Below are positions 62,911 through 64,000 of a stretch of 64,000 nt of DNA, one piece after another. The stretch is from Streptomyces sp. AP-93. Its GTDB lineage: Bacteria; Actinomycetota; Actinomycetes; Streptomycetales; Streptomycetaceae. Where the stretch lies: NCBI RefSeq assembly GCF_022808175.1, contig NZ_JALGBX010000013.1, positions 175,067 through 239,066 of the forward strand, read 5' to 3'. The stretch's first letter is position 1, and every line of letters begins with the position of its first letter. Position numbers and translations under genes: made by a program. Below the pieces are notes generated by a model, which was not told where the DNA came from, ran no database searches, and saw only the letters and a program-made list of their open reading frames with translations.

Positions 62911-63959
62911 ATCTGATGAAGCACGCGATCCAGGCAGAAGGTCTGACCAAGCGGTTCAAGGAAACACGCGCGCTTGCCGGGGTAGATCTCCAAGTTCCCG
63001 CCGGGACCGTGTGCGGGCTGCTGGGTCCCAACGGCGCGGGCAAGACGACGGCGGTCCGCATCTTCGCCACCCTCCTGCACCCGGACGGCGGGCGGGCGGA
63101 GGTCGGCGGGTACGACGTCGTACGGGAGGCTGGGCGGGTCCGTTCCCTGATCGGCCTCACGGGTCAGTACGCCGCCGTCGACGAGAATCTGACCGGGACC
63201 GAGAACCTGCTGCTGATCGGGCGGCTGCTGGACATGCCACGCGCGGTCGCCCGCGCCCGGGCGGCCGAGTTGCTCGATCGCTTCCACCTGACCGACGCGG
63301 CGGGGCGCGCCGCCAAGGCGTACTCGGGAGGCATGCGCAGACGTCTCGACCTCGCGGCGAGCCTGGTCGGCCGGCCGCGGATCCTCTTCCTCGACGAGCC
63401 GACCACGGGACTCGATCCGCACAGCCGCGGCGAGGTGTGGGACATGCTGCGCGTCCTCGTCGCGGAGGGCATGACCACCCTGCTGACCACCCAATATCTC
63501 GATGAGGCAGACCGTCTCGCCGACAACGTCGTCGTAGTCGACAAGGGCACGGTGATCGCGGACGGCACGCCCGACGAGCTGAAGGCGCAGGTGGGCGGAC
63601 AGGTGCTGCAATTGCGCCCCACCCGCCCGGCCGATCTTGGCGTGGCTCACGCGCTGATCACCGAGGTGGCGGGGCCGCAGACCAAGATCGAGGGCGACGG
63701 GATCACCGCGCCCGTCAACGACCCGGCGCTCATGCCGAGTGTCGTCCGCCGACTGGACCAGGCCGGCATCGAGGTCGGCGAGCTCACCCTGCGGCGCTCG
63801 TCCCTCGACGAGGTGTTCATGGTCCTGACCGGACACCGCGCCGAGGCTGGCGGCCCCCGGGGCGAAGCCGATGCAGATGCAGATGCAGATGCCGGTGCGG
63901 TGGCATCCCGGCGGGTGAACGCGGGGAGTCTCAATGACGAAGTCAAGCCGCTTGCGTGA
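62907..63959 (+). CDS. DrrA-type ABC exporter ATP-binding protein
   Basis: 350 residues from the GTG at 62907 (GGGAGG box; ATG 62916 also possible). Walker A GLLGPNGAGKTTAVR, Q-loop LTGQYAAVDENLTG, signature YSGGMRRRLDLA, Walker B ILFLDEPTTGLDP, H-loop region LLTTQYLDEADRLAD; then the DrrA C-terminal domain with SSLDEVFMVLTGH. A (GATGCA)n slip near 63870-63893 encodes Asp-Ala repeats in a linker before the end. It powers drug or lipid export with the permease that starts at 63934. Confidence 0.94.
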   Translation: MNLMKHAIQAEGLTKRFKETRALAGVDLQVPAGTVCGLLGPNGAGKTTAVRIFATLLHPDGGRAEVGGYDVVREAGRVRSLIGLTGQYAAVDENLTGTENLLLIGRLLDMPRAVARARAAELLDRFHLTDAAGRAAKAYSGGMRRRLDLAASLVGRPRILFLDEPTTGLDPHSRGEVWDMLRVLVAEGMTTLLTTQYLDEADRLADNVVVVDKGTVIADGTPDELKAQVGGQVLQLRPTRPADLGVAHALITEVAGPQTKIEGDGITAPVNDPALMPSVVRRLDQAGIEVGELTLRRSSLDEVFMVLTGHRAEAGGPRGEADADADADAGAVASRRVNAGSLNDEVKPLA

Positions 63960-64000
63960 CCGGTGGGGCGGGGGTGAAGGCCCGGTTGTCACGCAGAAGT
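63934..64000 (+). CDS. ABC-2 exporter permease, 5' end only
   Basis: ATG at 63934 with a GGGGAG box 7 nt upstream; the visible residues are MTKSSRLRDRWGGGEGPVVT and continue past the window edge. It overlaps the ATPase gene by 26 bp, as DrrB-type permeases often do. The identification rests on position and reading frame. Confidence 0.7.
   Translation, partial: MTKSSRLRDRWGGGEGPVVTQK

Noticed and set aside
63870..63893. GATGCA tandem repeats as a regulatory or CRISPR-like element
   Set aside because: They are in frame within the ABC ATPase linker and encode Asp-Ala repeats; simple slippage. No CRISPR array is present anywhere in the window.

Overview
The window looks like a stretch of Streptomyces chromosome. 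Coding frames show very strong G/C bias at third codon positions, GTG and TTG starts are common, and the gene families are typical of the genus: secreted proteases, a small-ligand-type LacI sugar regulon, SpoIIE/anti-sigma hybrid phosphatases, class E sortase, and STAND/NACHT ATPases. The many secreted hydrolases together with decayed transposases suggest a chromosome arm, which is inference.

Left part (1-31.5 kb), mostly intact. A subtilisin-like S8 protease (cut by the window edge) diverges from a large HTH-NTPase-WD40 STAND protein. A TetR regulator diverges from a saccharopine-dehydrogenase-like oxidoreductase. Next comes a compact beta-1,3-glucan utilisation regulon: GH1 beta-glucosidase, two ABC permeases and a lipoprotein binding protein on the minus strand, a secreted GH81 endo-beta-1,3-glucanase on the plus strand, and a LacI repressor. 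Near-identical 14-bp palindromes (TGAGAGCGCTCTCA type) sit before the binding protein, the GH81 gene and the repressor, so the regulon can be read directly from the DNA. It is followed by a 53-residue stand-alone chitin-binding-type module, a LysR regulator, a streptogrisin-like S1 protease, a broken serine/threonine kinase-receptor gene, a multi-domain SpoIIE phosphatase sensor, a secreted lytic transglycosylase, a methyltransferase, a frameshifted 2OG-Fe(II) dioxygenase, and an aldo/keto reductase paired with a MerR regulator and a clear MerR-type operator.

Middle part (32-51 kb). A membrane NACHT ATPase and a patch of gene fragments (HNH nuclease, RHS, helicase-associated domain) lead into a tightly packed five-gene operon, 38.0-50.6 kb: a DUF4132-type protein, a 1660-residue protein of unknown function, a MoxR-type AAA ATPase, a DUF5682-like/VWA fusion and a SWIM zinc-finger protein. 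Most junctions overlap by ATGA. The gene set resembles the poorly understood enterobacterial yeh (yehI-L-M-P-Q) locus and is the best candidate here for an uncharacterised biological system.

Right part (51-64 kb), accessory and decaying. A secreted beta-helix repeat protein, snapalysin, an intact class E sortase and a decayed second copy, a small membrane gene behind twin TACA-N2-TGTA palindromes, a divergent Nramp-like transporter and a YceI protein are interspersed with remnants of TniB, IS5-like and IS630-like transposases, helicase-associated domains, a DegT aminotransferase and a LamG domain. The window ends in a DrrA-type ABC exporter ATPase overlapping the start of its permease.

Several genes differ from an intact reading frame by a single base or one stop codon. 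Whether these are real mutations or consensus errors cannot be settled from the sequence alone.
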